A stretch of 64,000 nucleotides of DNA, from positions 124,001-188,000 of the forward strand of contig CAWANP010000012.1 in assembly GCA_963783445.1 (NCBI GenBank), given 5' to 3'. Positions 8,367-17,270 of this stretch are shown here, one piece after another (position 1 is the first letter of the stretch; each line of letters begins with the position of its first letter). The stretch comes from CAWANP01 sp963783445 (GTDB taxonomy: Bacteria; Chloroflexota; Anaerolineae; JAAYZQ01). Made by a program: the position numbers and the translations under genes. The notes below the pieces were generated by a model. It made no database searches, had not been told where the DNA came from, and was given only the letters and a program-made list of their open reading frames with translations.

Positions 8367-9364
8367 CCCTCCAGCCCCGCTACGTCCCCAAGTATCTCCC
8401 AGATATCAATCCCCACCGGACAGACGTCGATACACCGCCCACAGCCCACACAGGCCACGGCCCCAAAATCCAGAGGCGAGTAACAGAACTTGCAGTAGTA
8501 GCGGTTGCGCAGGCGTTGGGCCTTGGCAGGGCGGGGATTGTGCCCTCCGGCGATGCGCCGGTAGGCCGGGGCCAGACAACTGTCCCAGGCCCGCAGCCGC
8601 TGGATGTGGACGTAGCCGGCGCCGGCCGCCAGCGTGTCATCGCGCACGTCGAAACAGCGACAGGTCGGGCAGACGTAGGTGCAGGCGTGGCAGCTCAGGC
8701 AGCGCTCAGCCAACTGCTCCCAGTAAACATCATCAAAGACCGCACTCCAGGCCTCCGCCTGCAGCACAGGCACGTGCTGCCCGGTTCCTTTCGAGGCGGT
8801 TGCGGACCGCTCAGTGTCCTCGGCAACTAAGCCCTCGACCAACGCGGCTCCCTTTTCCGTGGTCTCCAATATCCAGTACCCAGCCTCCCCCTCGTACAGC
8901 ATCAGGTCCACGTTCGTAGCGTCATCTGGAGCCCCGCCCAGGCTAGTACAAAAACAGTCCTCCCAAAGCTGGGGGCAAGCCAACCCGATCAACGTCGTCT
9001 TTTCCCGGCGCTCCGCGTAGTAGGCATCGGGTGGGGGACGATCCAGCAGCAGAGCATCGAGGGCACGCAGGCCCTGGGCATCGCAGGGGCGGATACCAAA
9101 GATCACCTGCTCCCGTTCTAGCGTCAGCTCGTTCAGCGCCAATTCTCTGCCCCGTTTCTCCACCTGGAAGAGAACCTGCGTGTCCGGCAAAAAGAAGGTC
9201 TTGGGGGAGAGGACCGTGCGCTCAAAGTCAAAGACGACCTCGGAGGAAGAGGACACCGGGCGGTAGAGAAGGTTATTCTCCGCCCGGTGTGGCGCGATGA
9301 CCGTATATCGCTCAATCAAGGCGTCGAGCCACGCCGCCAGGTTTGCCCGGTTTGTCACTTTCAT
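8357..9364 (-). CDS. FlxB-like [4Fe-4S] subunit (sulfhydrogenase beta / AsrA family)
   Basis: 335 residues. The N-terminal ~200 residues form the AsrA/HydB-type domain, including FGIRPCDAQGLRALD and LIGLACPQLWEDCFC. Two [4Fe-4S] motifs follow at the C-terminus: C-L-S-C-H-A-C-T-Y-V-C-P and C-V-G-C-G-R-C-I-D-V-C-P. The family carries electrons between a flavin subunit and a catalytic partner. I start it at ATG 9364 (MKVTNRAN), which has an AGGGGGA site and begins the conserved domain; the longer open frame upstream runs into the preceding gene. Placed between the flavodoxin-like protein and FlxA in the operon. Confidence 0.87.
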   Translation of the reverse strand: MKVTNRANLAAWLDALIERYTVIAPHRAENNLLYRPVSSSSEVVFDFERTVLSPKTFFLPDTQVLFQVEKRGRELALNELTLEREQVIFGIRPCDAQGLRALDALLLDRPPPDAYYAERREKTTLIGLACPQLWEDCFCTSLGGAPDDATNVDLMLYEGEAGYWILETTEKGAALVEGLVAEDTERSATASKGTGQHVPVLQAEAWSAVFDDVYWEQLAERCLSCHACTYVCPTCRCFDVRDDTLAAGAGYVHIQRLRAWDSCLAPAYRRIAGGHNPRPAKAQRLRNRYYCKFCYSPLDFGAVACVGCGRCIDVCPVGIDIWEILGDVAGLEGGD

Positions 9365-9461
9365 GCCATATCCCCCTGCTACTATGGCCTCAGAGGCATT
9401 CATTCTCAGAAGCACGGACCAGCCTACGGTAGACCCAACTTGGTCTCCTTCAGACTCAACT

Positions 9462-10322
9462 CTACAGGCGCTCAATCTTGCCCTGACTGAACCTAACCCT
9501 TGCGTGGTCCAGCGATGGGTCTCGCGACGCATCGCGTACGTTGAACTCTATGAAAGGCAGGAATATAGGCAAACTAGCCGCCGAGGTCACCGCCTCCTCC
9601 GGGCAATTCATCTCGCAGAACAGACACGCCAGACATCTGCGCCCCCAGACTGGGTACCCCCCAGAGTCCGAAGTGATGTTGTTTGTGGGGCACTCCTGGA
9701 CGCACAGGCCACATGCCGTGCACTTGGCCTTATCCAACCGGAAAAGTCGACTGTAGAGCTGCTCAACGAGCCAGCGGTTTGTCGAGAACCGCTCGAAGCG
9801 ATAAACAGCCCCCACCGACGGGTCAGGCTCCGGTCTGATGTACCCCCCGCCATCCACGTGGGCTGCGACTGCTGTACCGAACTCTTCAGCCTGAACCAAT
9901 TCCTCATCCGTAGGGTGATCGGGCGAGAACAGATAGCCCTGTCTGAAATAGGGCAAATAAACGTCGGTGCCGCGGGCGCTAAAGTAGCCGACCTCTTGCG
10001 TGCCCTTCCCAACCAACGCTTGCCGCAAGGCATTCCCGGCGTTCCCTGGGTATGTGCCGTATAGCACAAAGACGAAAGCTGGAAGTCCGTTCAGATCGGG
10101 CAGACCACGGACATAGTCTGTCACGTTGAAGGGCGGACGATAGTAATAAGTGGGTGTGCCAACTCCCAGCAGATCGTAGCCCTCCGGGCTTGGCGGCTGG
10201 CCATCGGCGATGTTGTGTAGATCCACCTCGTACTCTGCCGAACGGAGTCCGGTAGCGATCGATTCGGCTACCTGCGCCGTCGTCCCACCCTGCGAAAAGT
10301 AGACCAGAAGACCCCTAGACAT
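9462..10322 (-). CDS. Flavodoxin-like domain fused to two [4Fe-4S] clusters (EFR1-type)
   Basis: 286 residues. The N-terminal flavodoxin fold has an FMN-binding loop (YFSQGGTTAQVAESIA) at residues 8-23 and a GTPTYYYRPP loop. The C-terminal ferredoxin domain has C-T-A-C-G-L-C-V-Q-E-C-P and C-L-A-C-L-F-C-E-M-N-C-P near residue 215. EFR1 proteins are predicted electron carriers linking flavin and iron-sulfur chemistry. An AAGGAGG site precedes the ATG. Its location between the URO-D protein and FlxB suggests it couples the bifurcating complex to a further reaction. The exact partner is not known. Confidence 0.82.
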   Translation of the reverse strand: MSRGLLVYFSQGGTTAQVAESIATGLRSAEYEVDLHNIADGQPPSPEGYDLLGVGTPTYYYRPPFNVTDYVRGLPDLNGLPAFVFVLYGTYPGNAGNALRQALVGKGTQEVGYFSARGTDVYLPYFRQGYLFSPDHPTDEELVQAEEFGTAVAAHVDGGGYIRPEPDPSVGAVYRFERFSTNRWLVEQLYSRLFRLDKAKCTACGLCVQECPTNNITSDSGGYPVWGRRCLACLFCEMNCPEEAVTSAASLPIFLPFIEFNVRDASRDPSLDHARVRFSQGKIERL

Positions 10323-10344
10323 GGTCTAATCCTCCTTGTCGATA

Positions 10345-11352
10345 TCATGCATAGGATCCCACCTCTCTCTCGTAGCGGAACATCTCAGCGACCGCTACAG
10401 GATCCAGGCCTGCAAAGATGCTGTTGCAGGTGGCGAGCATGAATCCTCCACCCGACGCACCCTGCGCCACGCAGCGGTCAACCTCGGCGCGTACGGCGTC
10501 TAGATCCGATCCAAACAGCAACCGGATATCCACGTTGCCAACCAGGACCAGGTCGCTGCCAAACTGCGCCTTGACCCGATCGAGTTTCATGCCGGCGGCC
10601 GGCTCCAGCCCGTGGACACCGGCAAAACCCGCTTCGATGGCAAAAGGCAGCAACTGCTCTGTATTTCCATCACTGTGCCAGAGGACAGGGACATCCACCG
10701 ACTCGACAATCTGGCGGTGATAGGGTAATACGAACTCGCGCCACATCCCTGGTGAGATCATGGGGCCATCCCGGTAGGCCGCATCATCTCCGACGACGAT
10801 CACCTCCGCACCGAGCGCAACCGCCTTTTGACACACGGCCATGCTCCACTGCGTGCGGTCGGCCAGTAGCTTGTGAACAAAGGCCGGGTCGTCTATCAAG
10901 CGCAGGAAAAACCGATCAAAGCCCATGGCCATGTACGCCGCCGTCAGAGGGCCGATCTCGTGAGTACCAAAAATAAGGCAATGATCTGGGTAGCGGGCTT
11001 GGACCTCTCTGATCAGCCTGTCGTCAAAGTGTTCCTCGACGTACGATACCGGGTGGCTGTAGCACAGCAGGTCCTCCTCGGAATCCAATACCCCGTCGGC
11101 ATACATGCCATCTTTCCAGACCCGCCCCCACTCGTCCACACCAGTCATCCATGACTTGCTCTCATGAGGCCTCTGCGTCGGCATCATCACGCAATCCTGA
11201 CCCAAGTTCACATGAGCGCTTGGGATGTCCGGCTGTCCCAGATCATCTAGCAAGCCACCGATCCAGATTTCGAACCGGGGCACCCGGTCCGCCATCTCGT
11301 GCGCCAGCGCTGCCATCACCCGTTCGCGCGGTTTCAATCTAACTGCCCCCAA
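10345..11352 (-). CDS. URO-D superfamily protein (corrinoid methyltransferase-like, not haem synthesis)
   Basis: 335 residues with the uroporphyrinogen-decarboxylase fold: N-terminal RERVMAALAHEMADRVPR, central RLIDDPAFVHKLL, and C-terminal VLWHSDGNTEQLLPFAIEAGFAGVHGLEP with the H-S-D-G motif used for zinc or cofactor binding in MtaA/CmuA-type methyltransferases. The true HemE signature is absent. Members of this branch act on methylated substrates or methyl-corrinoids. No corrinoid-binding protein or RamA-type activator lies in the window. The start is uncertain: TTG 11352 is used; a TTG five codons further in is the other candidate. Its position inside a Flx-Hdr operon is unusual. Confidence 0.8.
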   Translation of the reverse strand: MGAVRLKPRERVMAALAHEMADRVPRFEIWIGGLLDDLGQPDIPSAHVNLGQDCVMMPTQRPHESKSWMTGVDEWGRVWKDGMYADGVLDSEEDLLCYSHPVSYVEEHFDDRLIREVQARYPDHCLIFGTHEIGPLTAAYMAMGFDRFFLRLIDDPAFVHKLLADRTQWSMAVCQKAVALGAEVIVVGDDAAYRDGPMISPGMWREFVLPYHRQIVESVDVPVLWHSDGNTEQLLPFAIEAGFAGVHGLEPAAGMKLDRVKAQFGSDLVLVGNVDIRLLFGSDLDAVRAEVDRCVAQGASGGGFMLATCNSIFAGLDPVAVAEMFRYEREVGSYA

Positions 11353-11428
11353 TCCTTTGCTGGACTGCTACCCCGAATCTACGTTTCCGAACCTCTCAAT
11401 CTCCCGATCTACCAGCATAATCCCTGGC

Positions 11429-12292
11429 CTACAGCGGCAACTCCTCGTCCTTCAGAAACGTCGCCAAAGGTGGTGGAGTCTCCGCATCCTCACCGGCTGC
11501 ATAACCGAACAACGCCTCTACCTCCTTGGCGATCTTGCGGTTCAGCAGGCTCAGGGGAATGTGCATAGGGCAGGCCTGGTCGCAGGCATGGCATTCGACG
11601 CATCGCCCAGCCAGATGATAGGCGCGCATGACGTGGAAGAATGCCTTCTGCGGTACGCCATGGGCAATGCTCACCCAGGCCGGATCGACCTGCTCCACCA
11701 GGCATTCGCTACAGTAGCATCCGGGGCAAGCCTGGCGGCAGGCATAGCAGCGGATGCAGCGCTCGAACTCACGGGCCCAGAAAGCCAGTCGCTTAGCGGG
11801 GGCCATGGTTTCCAGCTTGACGACATCGGCCCATGTCTCAGTCAGCACTTCTAAATCGGGCGGCTTGCCCACCAATGCATCGTAGAATACCGGAACCCGC
11901 TCCCGGCAAAGCTGGCAGTGCTCCTTTACTCCGTCGCCGTCTGTTACGCCCGGGCAAGAGATCCCGATGACGAACACCTGATCACGCTCCAACTGCTCTT
12001 CGTGGATTAACACATTCAGCGCTCGGACGTCGCAGGGCTTGGCGGCAACGGCTACGCGCGCTGGAGAGTCCCGGCGCCGCGTACGCATAGCCTGGTCGGG
12101 CAGATAGACCACCAGGTTATGATGGCAACTCTGGTCCCACACCAACCGCTCGGCCCCGGCCTCGTCGTAGACAAAGGCCGGCCGGACGCGTCCCTTCGGG
12201 CTACGCTCGTAGCCTATGACGCAGGCCACCTCACCATGGCTCAACAACTCCCTGGCCTGGACCCGGATACCCTCTTGGATCCCCTGGCTCAT
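11429..12292 (-). CDS. FlxC-like iron-sulfur subunit
   Basis: 287 residues. The first half resembles coenzyme F420 hydrogenase/dehydrogenase beta or AsrA-like domains (AVAAKPCDVRALNVLI, VIGISCPGV, and a C-x-x-C pair). The C-terminus has two [4Fe-4S] binding motifs: C-I-R-C-Y-A-C-R-Q-A-C-P followed by G-C-Y-C, and C-V-E-C-H-A-C-D-Q-A-C-P. The start is ATG 12292 (MSQGIQ), behind GGGAGGGG; the ATG six codons upstream sits on that ribosome site. It lies between MvhD/FlxD and the URO-D protein, so it is the third Flx subunit. Confidence 0.8.
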   Translation of the reverse strand: MSQGIQEGIRVQARELLSHGEVACVIGYERSPKGRVRPAFVYDEAGAERLVWDQSCHHNLVVYLPDQAMRTRRRDSPARVAVAAKPCDVRALNVLIHEEQLERDQVFVIGISCPGVTDGDGVKEHCQLCRERVPVFYDALVGKPPDLEVLTETWADVVKLETMAPAKRLAFWAREFERCIRCYACRQACPGCYCSECLVEQVDPAWVSIAHGVPQKAFFHVMRAYHLAGRCVECHACDQACPMHIPLSLLNRKIAKEVEALFGYAAGEDAETPPPLATFLKDEELPL

Positions 12293-12321
12293 ACATCCCC
12301 TCCCTGGCATTCCACGGTCTA

Positions 12322-12744
12322 TTAGCCTTCAGAGTGATACCCCATCCAGGGCCCGAGCTGCTGTACCCCTTCAGTCAAGTCGGCCACTACCCGAGCAAAG
12401 CGGTTGCCCTCAGCGGCCGACACCCAGTCGATGCGCAGCCGTCCGGCCTCGATGCCCACATAATCGAGAAAGCTGTGCATCAGCGCGTACCGCCGCCGGG
12501 CATGGTAGTTGCCATCGCCATAGTGACAGTCGCCCGGATGGCAGCCGGCCACCAGTACCCCGTCGGCTCCCTCCTGGAAAGCCTTGAGGACGTAGAGCGG
12601 ATCCACCCGTCCCGAACAGGGCACACGGATGATGCGGATGTTCGGAGGGTAGGGAATACGGCTGGTACCAGTCATATCCGCCCCGGCGTAACTGCACCAG
12701 TTGCACAGAAAGCCAACAATCTTGGGTTCAAACTCATCGCTCAT
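12322..12744 (-). CDS. MvhD/FlxD-type [2Fe-2S] electron-transfer subunit
   Basis: 140 residues, the length of methyl-viologen hydrogenase delta. The conserved cysteine segments are present in order: F-L-C-N-W-C-S-Y-A-G-A-D, V-P-C-S-G-R-V-D, and G-C-H-P-G-D-C-H-Y. MvhD docks onto HdrA and feeds electrons to its bifurcating flavin, which fits the large HdrA 1.1 kb upstream in the operon. The start is ATG 12744 (MSDEFEPK), behind GGGTGGG. Confidence 0.92.
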   Translation of the reverse strand: MSDEFEPKIVGFLCNWCSYAGADMTGTSRIPYPPNIRIIRVPCSGRVDPLYVLKAFQEGADGVLVAGCHPGDCHYGDGNYHARRRYALMHSFLDYVGIEAGRLRIDWVSAAEGNRFARVVADLTEGVQQLGPWMGYHSEG

Positions 12745-12831
12745 ATGACCCACCCTTTGATCCCAGTCACCCGCCACAGCCCAATCTCCAGTATCCAGCT
12801 TCAGCCCGTGATTGGGTGCTAAACATGCACT

Positions 12832-13305
12832 TCAAACCACCGCCAACATCCCGGCAATCCGTTGAATGTGCTGCTTCTCCTCCTGAATGATCCGGTCCAC
12901 GGTCTGCAGGCCAGGGCCGCGGACCGCTGCACGCAACTCGTGGAAAAAGAGGAGCGTCTCCTTCTCAAAACCCAGGGCCGCCTGCAGGGCGGCTCGCTCA
13001 TCCTTGACCTCAGCCGCGATGTTCAACGCGGTCTCTGGATTGGCGAAAAAACGATTCTGTAGCAATGCACCGGTGTAGGCCTGGAATTCATCCCACTGCT
13101 CTGGCGAGAGGGCCAGTTCTACTACGTCCCGGCCCATCTGCTGGAACGCCTGGCGGTGATACCGCTCCTGAATGGCCAGTTCTTCGAACAACCCCTTGAC
13201 GATGGCATCAACCGCCTTTTCCGCAGCGGCGTTGTAGAACACCTCGCCGCTCTCTTCAATGCGCATCGCAATCTCAATGATCTCGTCTCCGGTCAACAGT
13301 GCCAT
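12832..13305 (-). CDS. Ferritin-like / rubrerythrin-type di-iron protein
   Basis: 157 residues, almost entirely helical. It has paired carboxylate/His motifs spaced as in ferritin-like four-helix bundles: R-I-E-E-S-G-E-V-F-Y near residue 17, Q-E-R-Y-H near residue 48, F-E-K-E-T-L-L-F-F-H-E-L near residue 114, and E-E-K-Q-H-I-Q-R-I near residue 143. There is no rubredoxin domain, so it needs an external electron donor. It probably protects the neighbouring iron-sulfur enzymes against oxygen or peroxide. It starts at ATG 13305, 15 bp after the previous gene. Confidence 0.83.
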   Translation of the reverse strand: MALLTGDEIIEIAMRIEESGEVFYNAAAEKAVDAIVKGLFEELAIQERYHRQAFQQMGRDVVELALSPEQWDEFQAYTGALLQNRFFANPETALNIAAEVKDERAALQAALGFEKETLLFFHELRAAVRGPGLQTVDRIIQEEKQHIQRIAGMLAVV

Positions 13306-13320
13306 TGTGCCTCCTTGTCG

Positions 13321-13857
13321 TTATTCATTATCTGACAGGTACTGGATCAATAAACAGCAATCATCCCCCTCCATCAATATCTTTGGTTGCTTGAAGCGTA
13401 CTTGGGGATTCCACGCCGGGCGATCCCACCACGCACGATCGGTGTGGCAATGGATCTGGTATCCCATGTCAGGACGGCCATGTTCCTGCCACAGCTCAGC
13501 GTATCGACAGCGAGTTACCCTAAGCACGCAGCGGTCTTCTGTTGCCTCAATCGTTTCCGTGTCCTGTAGCCCGTACACCGGATTGTGTTCCCAAGCCTCC
13601 TCCTCCGTGATCTCGTACCATTTCGCCACGTCTCTCATATTTGCCGGGTCGAGTCCATGTCTGGTAAATGACGCCAAATCCTCCTCTGTCCGGGCTTCTC
13701 GAGACCGCTCTGCCATTTCAAGGACCGCTCCAAGGTGAGTATCCCACAGATCTTCGCCATACTTGGGCAAAAGGAGCGACAGTACTCGGGCGAGACCCTC
13801 GACCTTGCCACTCAGGTGGATCTCGTTCTCTTTGATCTTTTGCTCCATCGCGTTCAT
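13321..13857 (-). CDS. ATC-hydrolase-like protein (L-2-amino-thiazoline-4-carboxylate hydrolase family)
   Basis: 178 residues. The C-terminal half matches my recall of the ATC_hydro family: R-C-R-Y-A-E-L-W, D-M-G-Y-Q-I-H-C-H-T-D, N-P-x-V-R, and E-G-D-D-C-C-L-L-I. The family is often found next to anaerobic redox genes and seldom has a proven substrate; cysteine-type metabolites are only suggested by the name. Located between the HdrA and ferritin genes. Function here is unknown. Confidence 0.6.
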   Translation of the reverse strand: MNAMEQKIKENEIHLSGKVEGLARVLSLLLPKYGEDLWDTHLGAVLEMAERSREARTEEDLASFTRHGLDPANMRDVAKWYEITEEEAWEHNPVYGLQDTETIEATEDRCVLRVTRCRYAELWQEHGRPDMGYQIHCHTDRAWWDRPAWNPQVRFKQPKILMEGDDCCLLIQYLSDNE

Positions 13858-13896
13858 GATTTGCCCCTGGGCGGGAATGGAATCCCGCCCTACAGT

Positions 13897-16800
13897 CTAG
13901 ACGGACACCAATTCCGCCGGCCGCAGCAAGGCCGCCAACTGCCCCAGCAACTGCTGGTCGGTAAAGCCGTGCAGCGTGATGGCCCCGCCCCGACAGCCGG
14001 CAACGCACAGGCCGCAGCCCTTGCACAGCGCCGGATTGATCTCGGCTTGCCTTCGACCCCGCACCTCTACCAACTCCACCGCCCCTACCGGACAGACCTC
14101 GACGCACAGCCCGCAGGCCACGCAGCGCAGGGGAAGCACCTCGGCCGTCATCGGTTCAATCTCGACCCGTCCGCGGTTCAGCAGGCCAACGGCCTGCACC
14201 GCCGCGCCGCCGGCCTGGGACACCGTATCAGGGATGTCCTTGGGCGCCTGGCAGGTCCCGGCCAGAAAGATGCCATCCATGGCCGTCTCCACCGGGCGCA
14301 GCTTGGGGTGTGCCTCCAGGAAGAAGCCGTCCTCGCTGCGGGTCACGTGGAAGAGCTGAGCTACTTCCTCGGCATCGGCGGTGGGTACCATAGCCGTGGC
14401 CAGAACTACCATATCCACCGGGATCTCCACGATCTCACCCAACAAGGTTTCTTCGGCGCGAACTACCAGGCGGCCGTCCCCCGCAGCTTCGACCTCCGCG
14501 CCTTTCCCCCGGACAAAGATGATGCCCTCCTCCTGTACGCGCTCGTAAAATTCGGAATAGCCCTTGCCAAAGGCAGTGATATCGAAATAGAACTCGTAGA
14601 CCTGGGCCTGCGTTTTTTCCTGGATCAGGTGGGCCAACTTCATGGAGTACATGCAGCATACTCGCGAACAGTAGGCGTTATGCTGCCTGTCCCGGCTGCC
14701 GATGCAGTGCAGGATAGCCGCTGCTCTTGGCTTGCTGCCATCCTTAAGCAGCACCTCGCCGCCTGTCGGCCCACCGGCGTTGGTCAGCCGCTCCAGCTCC
14801 AAGGCGGTGTACACGTTGTCGAACCGGCCGTAGCCATATTGGGGTACGTTGCGGGCGTCGTACAGCTCAAAACCGGTGGCCAGGACGATGGCCCCGACGT
14901 CAATCTCCTCTAGGCGCTCCTGCATATTGTGATCGATGGCTCCCGCCTCGCAGGCCCACACGCAGCGGTAGCACTCGGAGCAGATACCGCAATCCAGGCA
15001 GCGGGTAGCTTCGGCTACCGCCTGCTCCTCCGTTAAGGGTAACACGACTTCTTTGAAGGTTCGCACCCGCTCCTCCAGGGGCAGCCGGGCCGGCTCCTCG
15101 CGGGGCGCCAGGGTGATGGCCCCCAACCGGACCTTGGTCCGGGACTCATCCCGGGTCCACTTTTCTACCGGCCGCCTGTTGGGTGTGGGTCGCTGGAGTG
15201 GTTCGCCCTGCAGGTAGCGCTGGATCGATTGGGATGCCTCATGTCCCAGGGCCACGGCATTGATGACAAACCCGGCACCGGGGATCACGCCCCGCCCGGC
15301 AAACATGCCCGGGACCTCCGTCGCCAGCGTTTCGCGGTCGCCCACCAGGGTATCAAAGGGCTCTTCCAGAAATACCAGATCCGAGTACTGGCCGATGGCC
15401 CGGATGACGGTATCTACTTTCATCACAAATTCGGTACCTGGCTCCGGCACGACTACACGCTTGCCGCTCTGGTCGATGCGGCTCAGTTGCCGCGATCTGG
15501 CGCACTCCATACCCTCCACCCGTCCGCCGTCTCCCAGGATGCGCGTCGCCACAGTGTTGGGGACCAGTTTGATGCCCTCGCCCTCGGCTTCCTCCAGCTC
15601 CCAGGGATAGGCCGGGATCTCGCCCCGCGAGCGGCGGTATACCAGATTCACCTCCTCAGCGCCTAAGCGCAGGGCCGTTGTGGCAGCGTCTACGGCGGTG
15701 ATGCCACCGCCCACTACCGCTACCCGCTTGCCGATCTGTACCCGTCGACCCAGGTTCACCTGGCGCAGGAACGGGACGGCTGATAGCACCCCCTCCAGGT
15801 CCTCGCCCTCGATGCCCAGGCTTGTGGCCCGGCTAACGCCGGTGGCCAGGTAGACGGCGTCATACCGGCCACCGTTGGCGTTGAGCAGCTTTGACGGATC
15901 GTGTACCGGGCTGTTTAGCCGCAGCTCCACCCCCAGGCCCAGAATGTCGTCGATATCGCGCTGTAGGATGCCCTTGGGCAGGCGGTGTTCCGGAATGCCG
16001 GTGCGCATCATCCCTCCGGCCACCGGTAGGGCTTCGAACACCGTCACCCCGTAGCCCATCTTGACCAGGTGCTGGGCAGCCGTAAGTCCCGCCGGTCCGG
16101 AGCCGACCACCGCCACCCGCTCCTCCTGGGTCCGCGGTACCGGTTCAATGGGCCGGGGCAGACCCCGGGCATAGACATAGTCGACCACAAAGCGCTTCAA
16201 TGCCATGATGGCGACCGGCTTGTCCACCAGACGCCGGTTGCAGCGCCCCTCGCAGGGGTGGTGGCAGGTACGCCCACAGACGCTGGCAAAGGGGTTGTCC
16301 TCACGGATGATCCGCAGCGCCTCCTCGAATTTCCCCTCGCGGATGTACGAGATGTAGCCCTGGGCATGTTGCCCCGCCGGGCAGCCATCCTGACAGGGTG
16401 CAATACCTACTTTATCGATGACAAAGGCGTTGGGCACCGCCTGGGGGAAAAGCCGGTAGATCACCTTGCGCGTCGTGAGCCCCAGATCGAATTCGCTGGG
16501 TAGCACGCTGGGACAGACCTCGGCGCAGGAGCCGCAGCCGGTGCATGTGTCTAGATCGACAAAGCGGGGCTTGCGGCGCACCGTCACCCGAAAATTGCCT
16601 ACGTAGCCCTGGACATCGGTCACCTCGCTGTAGTCGAGCAGGTGAACGTTGGGATGGGCCGCCAGATCCACCATCTTGGGCGTCAGGATGCAGGCTGAGC
16701 AGTCGAGGGTGGGAAAGGTCTTGTCCAATTGAGCCATGTGGCCACCGATCGACGGCTGCCGTTCCACCAGATAGACTGGGTGACCCGCATTGGCAATGTC

Positions 16801-17268
16801 CAACGCAGCCTGAATACCAGCGATTCCCCCACCCACTACCATGGCCGCTCGAGTTACCGACTCCTGGCGAGGCTGGAGCGGCTCGTGCTGGCGCACCCGC
16901 TCCACGGCGGCGCGGATCAGGTCCCTGGCCTTCTCGGTGGCTGTAGGCACGTCGGTGTGCACCCAGGAGCAGTGTTCCCGGATGTTGGCCACCTCCAGGA
17001 AGTAGGGGTTGAGCCCTACCGCCTGCAGCGTGCTCCGGAAGGTGCGCTCGTGCATTCGCGGCGAGCAGGCAGCGACGACCACCCGGTCCACGCCATACTC
17101 GCAGATGTCATGCCGGATTGTCTCCTGGCCGGGGTCGGAGCAGGTGTACTTGTTGGTACGGGCCACGAACACATTCTCCAACCCCCGGGCGTACTCAGCC
17201 ACCGCCTCTACGTCCACCGAGGCCGCAATGTTGGATCCACAATAGCAGACGTACACGCCGATCTTCAT
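13897..17268 (-). CDS. hdrA: HdrA-like flavoprotein with inserted GltD/NfnB-type module
   Basis: 1123 residues, nearly twice a standard HdrA. Order: HdrA N-terminal domain (1-130); FAD site VVGGGIAGIQAALDIANAG (144-162) with GGHMAQLDKTFPTLDCSAC; [4Fe-4S] C-T-G-C-G-S-C-x3-C-P (242-253); a GltD-like insert with cysteines at 292-343, a second FAD site VVGSGPAGLTAAQHL (387-401) and an NAD(P) site AVVGGGITAVDAA (517-529); another cysteine cluster C-L-D-C-G-I-C-S-E-C (757-766); the HdrA core IGSRDRQHNAYCSRVCC (856-872); and two C-terminal [4Fe-4S] motifs (1049-1059, 1082-1092). HdrA holds the bifurcating flavin. The start at 17268 lies 2 bases after the HdrCB stop, with GGAGGG upstream. Confidence 0.93.
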   Translation of the reverse strand: MKIGVYVCYCGSNIAASVDVEAVAEYARGLENVFVARTNKYTCSDPGQETIRHDICEYGVDRVVVAACSPRMHERTFRSTLQAVGLNPYFLEVANIREHCSWVHTDVPTATEKARDLIRAAVERVRQHEPLQPRQESVTRAAMVVGGGIAGIQAALDIANAGHPVYLVERQPSIGGHMAQLDKTFPTLDCSACILTPKMVDLAAHPNVHLLDYSEVTDVQGYVGNFRVTVRRKPRFVDLDTCTGCGSCAEVCPSVLPSEFDLGLTTRKVIYRLFPQAVPNAFVIDKVGIAPCQDGCPAGQHAQGYISYIREGKFEEALRIIREDNPFASVCGRTCHHPCEGRCNRRLVDKPVAIMALKRFVVDYVYARGLPRPIEPVPRTQEERVAVVGSGPAGLTAAQHLVKMGYGVTVFEALPVAGGMMRTGIPEHRLPKGILQRDIDDILGLGVELRLNSPVHDPSKLLNANGGRYDAVYLATGVSRATSLGIEGEDLEGVLSAVPFLRQVNLGRRVQIGKRVAVVGGGITAVDAATTALRLGAEEVNLVYRRSRGEIPAYPWELEEAEGEGIKLVPNTVATRILGDGGRVEGMECARSRQLSRIDQSGKRVVVPEPGTEFVMKVDTVIRAIGQYSDLVFLEEPFDTLVGDRETLATEVPGMFAGRGVIPGAGFVINAVALGHEASQSIQRYLQGEPLQRPTPNRRPVEKWTRDESRTKVRLGAITLAPREEPARLPLEERVRTFKEVVLPLTEEQAVAEATRCLDCGICSECYRCVWACEAGAIDHNMQERLEEIDVGAIVLATGFELYDARNVPQYGYGRFDNVYTALELERLTNAGGPTGGEVLLKDGSKPRAAAILHCIGSRDRQHNAYCSRVCCMYSMKLAHLIQEKTQAQVYEFYFDITAFGKGYSEFYERVQEEGIIFVRGKGAEVEAAGDGRLVVRAEETLLGEIVEIPVDMVVLATAMVPTADAEEVAQLFHVTRSEDGFFLEAHPKLRPVETAMDGIFLAGTCQAPKDIPDTVSQAGGAAVQAVGLLNRGRVEIEPMTAEVLPLRCVACGLCVEVCPVGAVELVEVRGRRQAEINPALCKGCGLCVAGCRGGAITLHGFTDQQLLGQLAALLRPAELVSV

Positions 17269-17270
17269 TG

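Noticed and set aside
10345..11352. HemE, uroporphyrinogen decarboxylase of haem synthesis
   Set aside because: It lacks the HemE N-terminal signature, has the methyltransferase-type H-S-D-G site, and sits in a redox operon without haem genes.
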